In this document: in pieces, positions 1 to 5,976 of the stretch
Layout: every line of letters begins with the position of its first letter
Position numbering within the stretch: position 1 is the stretch's first letter
Source: an uncultured Alistipes sp.
GTDB lineage: Bacteria; Bacteroidota; Bacteroidia; Bacteroidales; Rikenellaceae
Assembly (NCBI GenBank): GCA_900550925.1
Contig: URTU01000097.1
Coordinates: forward strand, 1 to 6,147
Direction of reading: 5' to 3'
DNA length: 6,147 nt
The notes under the pieces: generated by a model
What the model was told of the DNA's origin: nothing
The model's database searches: none
The model's input: only the letters and a program-made list of their open reading frames with translations
Position numbers and translations under genes: made by a program

Positions 1-641
1 ATGCGGTCGAGCCGGCGGATGTCCTCCATCGACGAGATGCCGCCGCTGACGGTGATTTCTATTTCGGGGAATCGGCTCTGGAGCGACTCGTAGAGGCTGA
101 ACGAGGGACCGGTGAGCATGCCGTCGCAGGCGATGTCGGTGCAGACGACGCGCCGGATACCGGCACCGGCGAAGCGTTCGATAACCTCTTCGGCAGTGAG
201 GTCCGAATCGCGCAGCCAGCCGTGCGTGGCGACTTTGCCGTTTCGGGTATCGACGCCGAGCACGATGCGGTCGCGGCCGAAGCGTGCGATCCATCGGCAG
301 ACCTCTTCGGGGTCGGTGACGGCGATACTGCCGCAGATGACTTGCGAGGCGCCGTTGTCGAGTGCTTCGGTGACGGCTTCGGCACTCTTTATTCCGCCGC
401 CGAACTCTATTTCGAGACCGGTGGAGGCGGAGATGCGCTTCAGTACGTCGAGGTTAACCGGACGGGAGGTTTTGGCACCGTCGAGGTCGACCAGGTGCAG
501 CGCCTTGCAGCCGGCCTTCTCATATTCGGCAGCCATGGCCGCCGGATCGGTGCCGTAGGTGCGCTGACGGTCGTAGTCGCCCTGTGTCAGCCGGACGCAG
601 CGGCCGCCGATGATGTCTATTGCAGGGATTATACGTATCAT
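1..641 (-). CDS. hisA: HisA, phosphoribosylformimino-AICAR phosphate isomerase (3' end cut by window edge)
   Basis: HisA is a cytoplasmic TIM-barrel isomerase. It converts ProFAR to PRFAR by an Amadori rearrangement and feeds the HisF-HisH synthase. Reading from ATG at 641 gives 213 intact codons to the window edge; the family is usually about 240-245 residues, so roughly the last 30 are missing. Seen: PAIDIIGGRCVRL at residues 6-18, with D9 as the first catalytic Asp; HLVDLDGAK at 49-57; phosphate-site EFGGGI at 79-84; GVD at 129-131, with D131 the likely second catalytic Asp; TDIACDGMLTGP at 168-179; and VSGGIS at 198-203, the second phosphate site. The two half-barrel glycine loops are as expected. 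The start overlaps the hisH stop as ATGA (638-641), so translation is probably coupled; no Shine-Dalgarno is visible. The MIRI N-terminus also occurs in HisG and HisD here. Confusion with HisF is unlikely given the MIRIIPAID start and position after hisH. Confidence 0.97.
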   Translation of the reverse strand, partial: MIRIIPAIDIIGGRCVRLTQGDYDRQRTYGTDPAAMAAEYEKAGCKALHLVDLDGAKTSRPVNLDVLKRISASTGLEIEFGGGIKSAEAVTEALDNGASQVICGSIAVTDPEEVCRWIARFGRDRIVLGVDTRNGKVATHGWLRDSDLTAEEVIERFAGAGIRRVVCTDIACDGMLTGPSFSLYESLQSRFPEIEITVSGGISSMEDIRRLDR

Positions 642-1228
642 AACCGCAGGAAGTTTTCGATTATACGGGCGCCGACCGCCCCGCTCTTTTCGGGGTGGAA
701 CTGCGTGCCGAAAAAGTTGCTGTTTTGCAGTGCCGCGCTGAATGCCGTGCCGTAACGGGTCGTGGCGATGGTGTGGCGGCACACGTCGGGCGCAAACGAA
801 TGTACGTAATAGACGTAACTCTCCGGTTCGATGCCGTCGAAGAGCGGTGAGCGGAGCCCTTCAACCGTATTCCAACCCATTTCGGGGATCTTGAGACCCA
901 GCGAATCGGGGTCGGAGAGACGCCGTACGTCGCAGTCGAATATGCCGAGGCAGTCGGTCGACCCCTCCTCGCTGCGGCGGCAGAGCAGCTGTGCACCGAT
1001 GCAGATGCCCAGCACTGGAACCGTCAGTTTCGGGATTATGCGGTCGAGGCCGCGTTCGCGCAGTTTTGCCATTGCCGACGATGCTTCGCCGACTCCCGGG
1101 AGCAGGATCCTGTCGGCGGCGAGGATTGTAGGTATGTCGGCCGAGGTGACGAATTCGCCGCCGGCGCGCCGAAGGGCATTCTCCACCGACCGCAGGTTGC
1201 CCGTATCGTAATCTATGATGACTGTCAT
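638..1228 (-). CDS. hisH: HisH, glutaminase subunit of imidazole glycerol phosphate synthase
   Basis: This class I glutamine amidotransferase subunit hydrolyses glutamine and channels ammonia to HisF, which makes imidazole glycerol phosphate and AICAR. The product is 196 residues, normal for the family. Seen: IIDYDTGNLRSV at 4-15; the PGVG oxyanion-side loop at 44-47; nucleophile motif GICIGAQ at 74-80 with Cys76; KIPEMGWN at 113-120; YYVHSF at 140-145; and GTQFHPEKSG at 174-183 with His178 and Glu180 completing the triad. The reading frame stays open upstream to 1459, but those residues are the hisB shadow. The start at 1228 is chosen because the protein begins with the family N-terminus MTVIIDYDTGN, and it has the clearest ribosome binding site in the operon (AAAGGAG, 4 nt before ATG). 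It overlaps hisB by 4 nt (ATGA) and hisA by 4 nt. All catalytic residues are present, so it should be active. Confidence 0.98.
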   Translation of the reverse strand: MTVIIDYDTGNLRSVENALRRAGGEFVTSADIPTILAADRILLPGVGEASSAMAKLRERGLDRIIPKLTVPVLGICIGAQLLCRRSEEGSTDCLGIFDCDVRRLSDPDSLGLKIPEMGWNTVEGLRSPLFDGIEPESYVYYVHSFAPDVCRHTIATTRYGTAFSAALQNSNFFGTQFHPEKSGAVGARIIENFLRL

Positions 1229-2361
1229 AATACTCCTTTGCTGCTTGGTATGTCGTATCCGAAAGGTGAGTGCGCCACGGCCATCCGCAAGGCGCGGGCG
1301 AAGGCCTTGAAAAGTGCTTCGGCCTTGTGGTGGTTGTTTTCGCCGGTGGCTGCAAGGTAGAGGTTGCACCGCGCCGCCGCGCAGAGCGATGCGAAGAAGT
1401 GCCGGAACATCTCGGTCGGTACGTCGCCGACGTATTCGCGCGTGAAGGTGACATCCCATCCGAAATCGATCCGCCCGCCGAAATCGATCAGCGCCATTGC
1501 GCGGCAGTCGTCCATCGGCAGTACGAAGCCGTAGCGCTCGATGCCGGCCTTGTTGCCGAGCGCCTGCAACAGGGCCTCGCCCAACGCGATGGCGGTATCC
1601 TCTATCGTGTGGTGCTCATCGACTTCGAGGTCGCCTTTGACCGTGATTCCGAGGGCCATGCCGCTGTGGTGGTCGATCTGAGAGAGCATGTGGTCGAAGA
1701 AGTGCAGGCCGGTCGAGATGGTTCGTTGTGAAGGGTCGAGACGCCCGTCCAGATCGAGTACGATGCGGATGTCCGTCTCGCGGGTGCGGCGTTCGACCAC
1801 GGCGCGGCGCATGCCCCGCCGGATGAAGTCGGCAACCTCGGCCCAGTCGTCGGTGCAGAGTACGCAACTGTCGGTCAGGCCTTCGGCTTCGAGCATCGTG
1901 CGCCCCTCGTCGGCCGGACGGAGCAGGATGCCCTGTGCCCCGAGATTGCGGGCAAGGGCTATGTCTGTGGTGCGGTCGCCGATGACGTAGCTCGACGCAA
2001 GGTCGTAGTCACCGTTCATGTAGCGGGTGAACATCCCTGTCCGCGGTTTGCGTGTCGGGGCGTTCTCATGCTCGAAGGTCCGGTCGATCAGCTGGTCGGC
2101 GAATTCGACCCCTTCGCCGCGGAGCGTTTCGAGCATCTTGTCGTGTGCCGGCCGGAAGGTCTCGTACGGGAACGAGGCTGTTCCCAGACCATCCTGATTG
2201 GTTGCCAGAACGAGTTCTGCGCCGCAACGCGTCAGTTCGCGGAGTGCGGATATGGCACCGGCGCGGAATGAGAGCTTTTCGAGCGAGTCGACCTGGTAGT
2301 CTCCGGCAGGTTCGACGATGATGGTTCCGTCGCGGTCGACGAATATGACCCGTTTACTCAT
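1225..2361 (-). CDS. hisB: HisB, bifunctional histidinol-phosphatase / imidazoleglycerol-phosphate dehydratase
   Basis: HisB catalyses two steps: dehydration of imidazole glycerol phosphate, and dephosphorylation of histidinol phosphate. It has 378 residues in two domains. Residues 1 to about 185 form a HAD phosphatase: VDRDGT with D9 and D11, ATNQDG at 53-58, RKPRTGM with K105, and VIGDRTTDI at 126-134 with D129 and D133. Residues about 190-378 form the dehydratase: LHFFDHML at 219-226, DHHSG at 230-234, DEHHTIEDTA at 248-257, HFF at 321-323, ENNHHKAEAL at 341-350 and the terminal PSSKGVL. These contain the metal-binding histidines. The zinc-loop cysteines known from the E. coli HAD domain are absent; that segment reads FEHENAPTRKP. 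The start at 2361 overlaps the hisC stop by 8 nt, and the next in-frame context is hisC coding. The end overlaps hisH by 4 nt. Both active sites look complete. Confidence 0.97.
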   Translation of the reverse strand: MSKRVIFVDRDGTIIVEPAGDYQVDSLEKLSFRAGAISALRELTRCGAELVLATNQDGLGTASFPYETFRPAHDKMLETLRGEGVEFADQLIDRTFEHENAPTRKPRTGMFTRYMNGDYDLASSYVIGDRTTDIALARNLGAQGILLRPADEGRTMLEAEGLTDSCVLCTDDWAEVADFIRRGMRRAVVERRTRETDIRIVLDLDGRLDPSQRTISTGLHFFDHMLSQIDHHSGMALGITVKGDLEVDEHHTIEDTAIALGEALLQALGNKAGIERYGFVLPMDDCRAMALIDFGGRIDFGWDVTFTREYVGDVPTEMFRHFFASLCAAARCNLYLAATGENNHHKAEALFKAFARALRMAVAHSPFGYDIPSSKGVL

Positions 2362-3388
2362 ATCGGTAGTTTTTAACGGTTTCGAGCATTTTGTCGTTTT
2401 CGGCCGGTGTGCCGATTGTTATTCTGAGCGATTCGTCGCAGCCGACCATCTTCGAGCGGTCGCGGACGATGATCCCGCGTTCGACCAGATGGTTGTAGAG
2501 CCGCCGCGCTCCGCGGACCTTGACCAGCAGGAAGTTGGCATCCGACGGATAGACCCGTACCACTTCGGGGCACTCTGCGAGGGCGGCGGCGCACCGTGCA
2601 CGTTCGGAGATTATTTCGGCCACCTGTGCATCTATCGGTTTTTCGAGTTGTTCGAGGGCGGTCTGCTGTGCCAGGCAGTTGATGTTGTAGGGATACTTGA
2701 CGCGGGCGAAAAGTTCGGCGACCTGCGGTGCGGCGAATGCCAGCCCGACGCGCAGGCCGGCCATGGCGCGGGCCTTGGAGAGGGTGCGGAGAATGATCAG
2801 ATTGGGGAACTCGGAAAGACGCGGCAGCAGCGAACCCTTGGTGCTGAAGTCTATGTATGCCTCGTCGATGATGACCATTGCGCGTGCCCGGAGTACCAGG
2901 TCTACGAGTTGCCCGAGTTCGAAGGCGTTGCCCGAGGGGTTGTTGGGCGAGCAGACGAAGATCAGGCGTGTACGGTCGTCACAGGCTGCCAGCAGGCGGT
3001 CGTTGTCGAGCGTGAAGTCCGCTCCGAGCGGCACCTCGCGCATCTCGACGTCGTTGATGTCGGCCGCCACGCGGTACATCCCGTACGACGGCGTGATTGC
3101 CACGGCATTGTCCTGTGCCGGCGTGCAGAATATCCTGAACGCCAGATCTATCGCCTCATCGCTGCCGTTGCCGATGAAGATCGTGTCGGGGGCGGCGCCG
3201 TAGAGCTCCGAAATGCGGGCCTTGAGTTTGCGTTGCCGCGGGTCGGGATAACGGTTCATGCCGTTGTCGTAGGGACTCTCGTTGGCATCGAGGAAGATCC
3301 CGATACCACCTTCGTATTCGTCGCGGGCCGTCGAATAGGGGCTCAGCGCTCGGATATTGGGCCGTACTATATCTAATGGGTCTATCAT
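2354..3388 (-). CDS. hisC: HisC, histidinol-phosphate aminotransferase
   Basis: This is a PLP-dependent fold-type I (class II) aminotransferase that converts imidazole acetol phosphate and glutamate to histidinol phosphate. From ATG at 3388 the product is 344 residues, close to the usual 345-360. Seen: LDANESPY at 33-40; RYPDP at 46-50; GNGSDEAIDL at 73-82 (phosphate-binding turn); SPNNPSG at 147-153; IIDEAYIDF at 173-181, with D175 for the PLP ring nitrogen and Y178; TLSKARAMAGLRVG at 202-215, with K205 as the Schiff-base lysine; and LRITIG at 321-326, with R322 binding substrate carboxylate. The start is fixed by the ATGA overlap with the hisD stop (3385-3388) and by the normal N-terminus. 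Because of the hisD frameshift, this frame is also open upstream all the way into hisD, so as written a HisD'-HisC fusion could be produced. The HisC part itself is undamaged. Confidence 0.96.
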   Translation of the reverse strand: MIDPLDIVRPNIRALSPYSTARDEYEGGIGIFLDANESPYDNGMNRYPDPRQRKLKARISELYGAAPDTIFIGNGSDEAIDLAFRIFCTPAQDNAVAITPSYGMYRVAADINDVEMREVPLGADFTLDNDRLLAACDDRTRLIFVCSPNNPSGNAFELGQLVDLVLRARAMVIIDEAYIDFSTKGSLLPRLSEFPNLIILRTLSKARAMAGLRVGLAFAAPQVAELFARVKYPYNINCLAQQTALEQLEKPIDAQVAEIISERARCAAALAECPEVVRVYPSDANFLLVKVRGARRLYNHLVERGIIVRDRSKMVGCDESLRITIGTPAENDKMLETVKNYRYE

Positions 3389-4675
3389 GACTTCTGTTGT
3401 TTCAATCTTATGCGTACCGCTTCGGCGTGGGCATCCAGCCCTTCGGCCTCGGCCATGGCGGTGATGGTCGGGGCGAGCGCTTCGAGACCCTCGCGCGAAA
3501 GTTCCTGAAATGTAATCTTGTGCATGAAGCTGTCGAGGTTGACACCGCTCATCGAACGTGCCCATCCCGATGTCGGGAGCGTATGGTTTGTTCCCGAGGC
3601 ATAGTCGCCGGCACTCTCGGTCGAGTAGTCGCCCACGAAGACGCTGCCGGCCTGCCGTAATTCGTTCGGCGATCTCCCATGGCCGGCGAGTCTGGATGAT
3701 GAGGTGCTCGGGGGCGTATCCGTTTGCGAAGTCGACGGCCTGTGCGAGATCTTCCAGGACGATTATACGGCTTCCGTTGAGGGAGTTGCTGATGGTTTGG
3801 CGTCGAGAGAGCCGTGCATACTGCTCCTCCGTTGCGGTGTCGACCCGACGTGCGAAATCCGCCGACAGACACAGCAGGATCGACTGGCTGTCGTTTCCGT
3901 GTTCGGCCTGCGAGAGCAGGTCGGCGGCTACGAACTGCGGATTGCTCTCATCGTCGGCAATAACCATTACCTCTGACGGGCCGGCAGGCATATCGATGGC
4001 GCATACATGGCCTCCGACCGCCTGCTTTGCCTGGGTCACATACCGGTTTCCGGGGCCGAAGATCTTGTCGCAGCGGGCGATGGTTTCGGTACCGTACGCC
4101 AGGGCTGCTATGGCCTGTGCGCCGCCGCACTTGTATATCTCACGGACACCGCATTGCGAGGCCGCATAGAGTATTACGGGGGCTATGCCGCCCTGTTTGT
4201 TCGGCGGCGAACAGAGTACCACTTCGCTGCAACCGGCAACCGAGGCCGGCACGGCCAGCATCAATACGGTTGAGAACAACGGGGCGTTGCCTCCCGGGAT
4301 GTAGAGCCCGACGCGGCGGATCGGGACGGCCCGCTGGCAGCACCGTACACCTTCCGTGGTTTCGATGTCGACCGGAGCGGGGCGCTGGGCTTCGTGGAAG
4401 CGGCGAATGTTGCCGATAGCCTTGCCGATTGCCTGCCGGACCTCTTCCGGTACGGCCGAGGCCGCTTCGGAGATCTCCTGCTCCGAGACGCGCAACGTCG
4501 CGAGTTCCACTCCGTCGATTTGCCGTGCCAGTTCGAACAGTGCGCGGTCGCCCTCCTCCCGGACGCGGCCGATGATCTCCCCGACCCGTTCCGATATGCG
4601 GTCGTCATCCGAACTGTTGCGCTGCTGCAGTTCGGACCACTGGTGGCGCGGTGGATTTTCGTAAATGCGTATCAT
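3385..4675 (-). pseudogene. hisD: HisD, histidinol dehydrogenase, with a one-base frameshift
   Basis: HisD is a zinc enzyme that oxidises histidinol to histidine in two NAD-dependent steps, the last steps of the pathway. The span is 1291 nt, one more than a multiple of three. Residues 1-340 read in the frame starting at 4675. Seen there: IPGGNAPLFSTVLM at 126-139, CGGAQAIAALAYGT at 183-196, FGPGN at 206-210, MPAGPSEV at 229-236, SQAEHG at 255-260 (zinc ligands Q256, H259) and YAPEHL at 320-325 (catalytic E323, H324). The rest, starting AGSVFVGDYSTESAGDYASG and containing NHTLPT and AHAEAV (zinc ligands about D357 and H416), lies in another frame. Removing one G at 3651-3652 or at 3655-3656 restores a normal 429-residue enzyme. 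Unrepaired, the frame continues into hisC. It overlaps hisG by 1 nt (TGATG) and hisC by 4 nt. Conservation on both sides of the break suggests a recent mutation or a sequencing error. Confidence 0.93.
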
Positions 4676-5526
4676 CAGCGTATCATTTTTTCGAGTGACA
4701 GTACCAGTATTCCTTCGGCGCCGACGGCCTTCAGCTGTTCGATCTTGTTCCACAGCTCGCGTTCGCGGATGACGGCGTGCATCGAACACCACCCCTTCTG
4801 GGCGAGCGGAAGTATGGTCGGGCTGCGCATTCCGGGCAGTATTGCGGCCGCCTGCTCGATCTTCGCCTCGGGGAGGTTCATGAGGACGTACTTCATGCCG
4901 CGGCTCTGCTCGATCGACTCGAACCTGAAACAGAGCTGGTTGAGCAGGCTTTTCTTCTCGGGGGCGAGCTCCTTGCCGGCGATCAGCACGGCCTCCGACT
5001 CGACGACCCTCTCAACCTCCACCAGGCCGTTCTGGACGAGCGTTCCGCCCGACGAGACGATATCGAATATTGCGTCGGCCATGCCTACGGCCGGAGCTAT
5101 CTCGACCGAACCGGCAATGGTGTGGATTTCGGCGTCGATACCCTTCTCGGTGAAATATCGCCTGAGAATGTTGGGATAGGATGTCGCGATCCGTTTTCCG
5201 GAGAAATACGACAGTCCGTCGTACTTTTCGGCTTTCGGAATGGCCAGCGAGATTCGGCATCCGCCGAATCCGAGCCGCTGGGCTATGTCGACGTCGTATC
5301 CGCGTTCGAGGACTTCGTTGTACCCTACTATTCCCAGATCGGCGACTCCCATGGCCACGGCCTGCGGAATGTCGTCGTCGCGGAGGTAGAGCACCTCCAG
5401 CGGAAATTCGTCGGCACGGGTGAGGAATTTTCGTTTGCTGTCGCCGACCTCGATGCCGGCTTCGCGGAGCAGTTCGACGCTCTGTTCGTTTAACCGGCCT
5501 TTGGCTTGAATGGCAATTCGTATCAT
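4675..5526 (-). CDS. hisG: HisG, ATP phosphoribosyltransferase (long form)
   Basis: HisG catalyses the first committed step, joining ATP and PRPP to give phosphoribosyl-ATP. In the long-form family it is feedback-inhibited by histidine. The product is 283 residues, matching the long form. Seen: IAIQAKGRLNEQS at 4-16; LGIVGYN at 64-70; the second lobe of the periplasmic-binding-protein-like catalytic fold from about 95; and the PRPP-binding loop DAIFDIVSSGGTL at 151-163. Residues from about 208 to 283 form the extra ferredoxin-like regulatory domain, with KYVLMNLP at 212-219 and the segment around LPGMRSPTILPL (230-241). The regulatory domain means no HisZ partner is needed. The start at 5526 gives the family N-terminus MIRIAIQAKGRL. 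It lies 27 nt after the attenuator U-tract with an A-rich, Shine-Dalgarno-free leader, as is common in Bacteroidetes. It is first in the operon and overlaps hisD by 1 nt. Confidence 0.98.
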   Translation of the reverse strand: MIRIAIQAKGRLNEQSVELLREAGIEVGDSKRKFLTRADEFPLEVLYLRDDDIPQAVAMGVADLGIVGYNEVLERGYDVDIAQRLGFGGCRISLAIPKAEKYDGLSYFSGKRIATSYPNILRRYFTEKGIDAEIHTIAGSVEIAPAVGMADAIFDIVSSGGTLVQNGLVEVERVVESEAVLIAGKELAPEKKSLLNQLCFRFESIEQSRGMKYVLMNLPEAKIEQAAAILPGMRSPTILPLAQKGWCSMHAVIRERELWNKIEQLKAVGAEGILVLSLEKMIR

Positions 5527-5553
5527 AATGGTTTCGAGTTTGTGTGTTTCTGC

Positions 5554-5589
5554 AAAAAAATAAGAGGCTCACCTTACAGGGCGAGCCTC
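5554..5589 (-). terminator. Intrinsic terminator in the hisG leader (attenuator)
   Basis: On the minus strand, GAGGCTCGCC (5589-5580) pairs with GGTGAGCCTC (5573-5564). This makes a 10-bp stem with a single G-U pair and a six-base loop CTGTAA. TTATTTTTTT (5563-5554) follows directly. It sits after the His-rich leader peptide and 27 nt before the hisG ATG, inside the operon's 5' leader rather than after a gene. It can therefore only act to abort his transcription. No matching T-tract is present on the plus strand, so it is one-directional. Confidence 0.9.
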
Positions 5590-5641
5590 GATATATACGG
5601 TCCATCGTATGCGGACATATCCATGGTGCTCTAACCCCTGT
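5576..5641 (-). promoter_or_regulatory. Candidate antiterminator pairing in the his leader
   Basis: ACAGGG (5641-5636) is complementary to CCCTGT (5581-5576), and GAGC (5631-5628) to GCTC (5586-5583). Together they make a 6-bp plus 4-bp helix interrupted by a small asymmetric internal loop. It consumes most of the 5' arm and loop of the terminator, so the two structures exclude each other. The upstream strand covers the last codons and stop of hisL. A ribosome finishing hisL would hide it and favour termination; a ribosome stalled on the first His codons would leave it free. This was drawn by eye, without energy calculation. Confidence 0.5.
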
Positions 5642-5675
5642 CGTGAGGACGGTGGTGGAGATGATGATGGATATG
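5616..5675 (-). promoter_or_regulatory. Candidate 1:2 pairing between His codons and leader
   Basis: CATATCCAT (5675-5667), made of His6-Ile7-His8 codons of hisL, is the exact reverse complement of ATGGATATG (5624-5616), giving 9 uninterrupted base pairs. This resembles the pause or protector hairpin of classical attenuators. It could form when hisL is not translated, trapping the antiterminator strand inside its loop and so favouring the terminator. Drawn by eye only. Confidence 0.5.
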
Positions 5676-5690
5676 ATGTACGAAAAGCAT
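5631..5690 (-). CDS. hisL: His-rich leader peptide of the his operon
   Basis: A 19-codon ORF reads MLFVHHIHHHLHHRPHDRG and stops at TAG (5633-5631). Eight residues are His, in runs of two, three, two and one, using both CAT and CAC. The start is unambiguous because the only in-frame codon upstream of note is the stop TAA at 5717-5715, with no other start between. It lies downstream of the predicted promoter and just upstream of a strong terminator before hisG. Its role is inferred by analogy with the enterobacterial his leader peptide: ribosomes stall on the His codons when charged His-tRNA is scarce, allowing read-through into hisG. The peptide itself probably has no function. It has no visible Shine-Dalgarno. 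A chance ORF is unlikely given His content, position and pathway match. Confidence 0.9.
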   Translation of the reverse strand: MLFVHHIHHHLHHRPHDRG

Positions 5691-5732
5691 ACTGTGTTTT
5701 GGAGTTTCTGTTGTTTATCGTTTGTACGTCGA

Positions 5733-5764
5733 CAAAAATATGTGTTTCGCAGGATAAAACCAAA
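5733..5764 (-). promoter_or_regulatory. Bacteroidetes-type promoter of the his operon
   Basis: On the minus strand, TTTG (5764-5761) is followed after exactly 20 nt by TATTTTTG (5740-5733) and then T. This matches the Bacteroidetes primary-sigma consensus, TTTG at -33 and TAnnTTTG at -7, with normal spacing. Transcription should start a few bases downstream, around 5730-5725. That gives roughly 35-40 nt before hisL and an attenuated transcript of about 175 nt. An A/T-tract block (5766-5779) lies just upstream of the -33 element. Confidence 0.8.
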
Positions 5765-5912
5765 CTTTTTTCCGAAAAACTTGCTGCGGAGGCCTAATTT
5801 GCCGCTGCAGCAGGTGGCATGCGGTCGGGACGGTGCCGGACGGCTATTTATATAAGGTATCGTGTGTTTTTTTGTGCTGGCGGGAGCTTGCGGAGCACTT
5901 GTGTGAAACGGC

Positions 5913-5929
5913 CCGTATCGCCGATACGG
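5913..5929. repeat. 17-nt perfect palindrome
   Basis: CCGTATCG and CGATACGG flank a single central C. The two arms are exact inverted complements. No T-run follows on either strand, so it does not look like a terminator. It lies about 150 bp upstream of the his -33 element and could be a protein-binding site or a short hairpin. Function unknown. Confidence 0.5.
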
Positions 5930-5976
5930 TGCAACGGATATGTTAGTGGATTAGCTGTCGAGTTGCTGGAGTTTCG

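Noticed and set aside
222..755. Plus-strand 177-codon ORF opposite hisA and hisH
   Set aside because: It is antisense to two well-supported his genes, has no family resemblance, and arises from the high G+C codon pattern.
2318..3376. Plus-strand 352-codon ORF opposite hisC
   Set aside because: Long but composed of low-complexity antisense residues with no recognisable motif. The minus strand carries all HisC motifs.
2354..4792. A natural 812-residue HisD-HisC fusion protein
   Set aside because: The 89 residues between the HisD and HisC parts are out-of-frame translation of the conserved HisD C-terminus, so this is a frameshift. The first 39 residues belong to the hisG overlap.
4777..5493. 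Plus-strand 238-codon ORF opposite hisG
   Set aside because: Antisense shadow of hisG; no start context or homology visible.
5527..5730. T-box or metabolite riboswitch in the hisG leader
   Set aside because: No T-box consensus or known aptamer core was seen, and the His-rich ORF plus terminator explains the leader.
5569..5763. 64-codon minus-strand ORF in the leader
   Set aside because: It overlaps hisL in a different frame, starts upstream of the predicted transcription start, and has no meaningful composition.
5544..5855. Plus-strand 103-codon ORF across the leader and promoter
   Set aside because: It covers the attenuator and promoter in antisense and has no recognisable domain.
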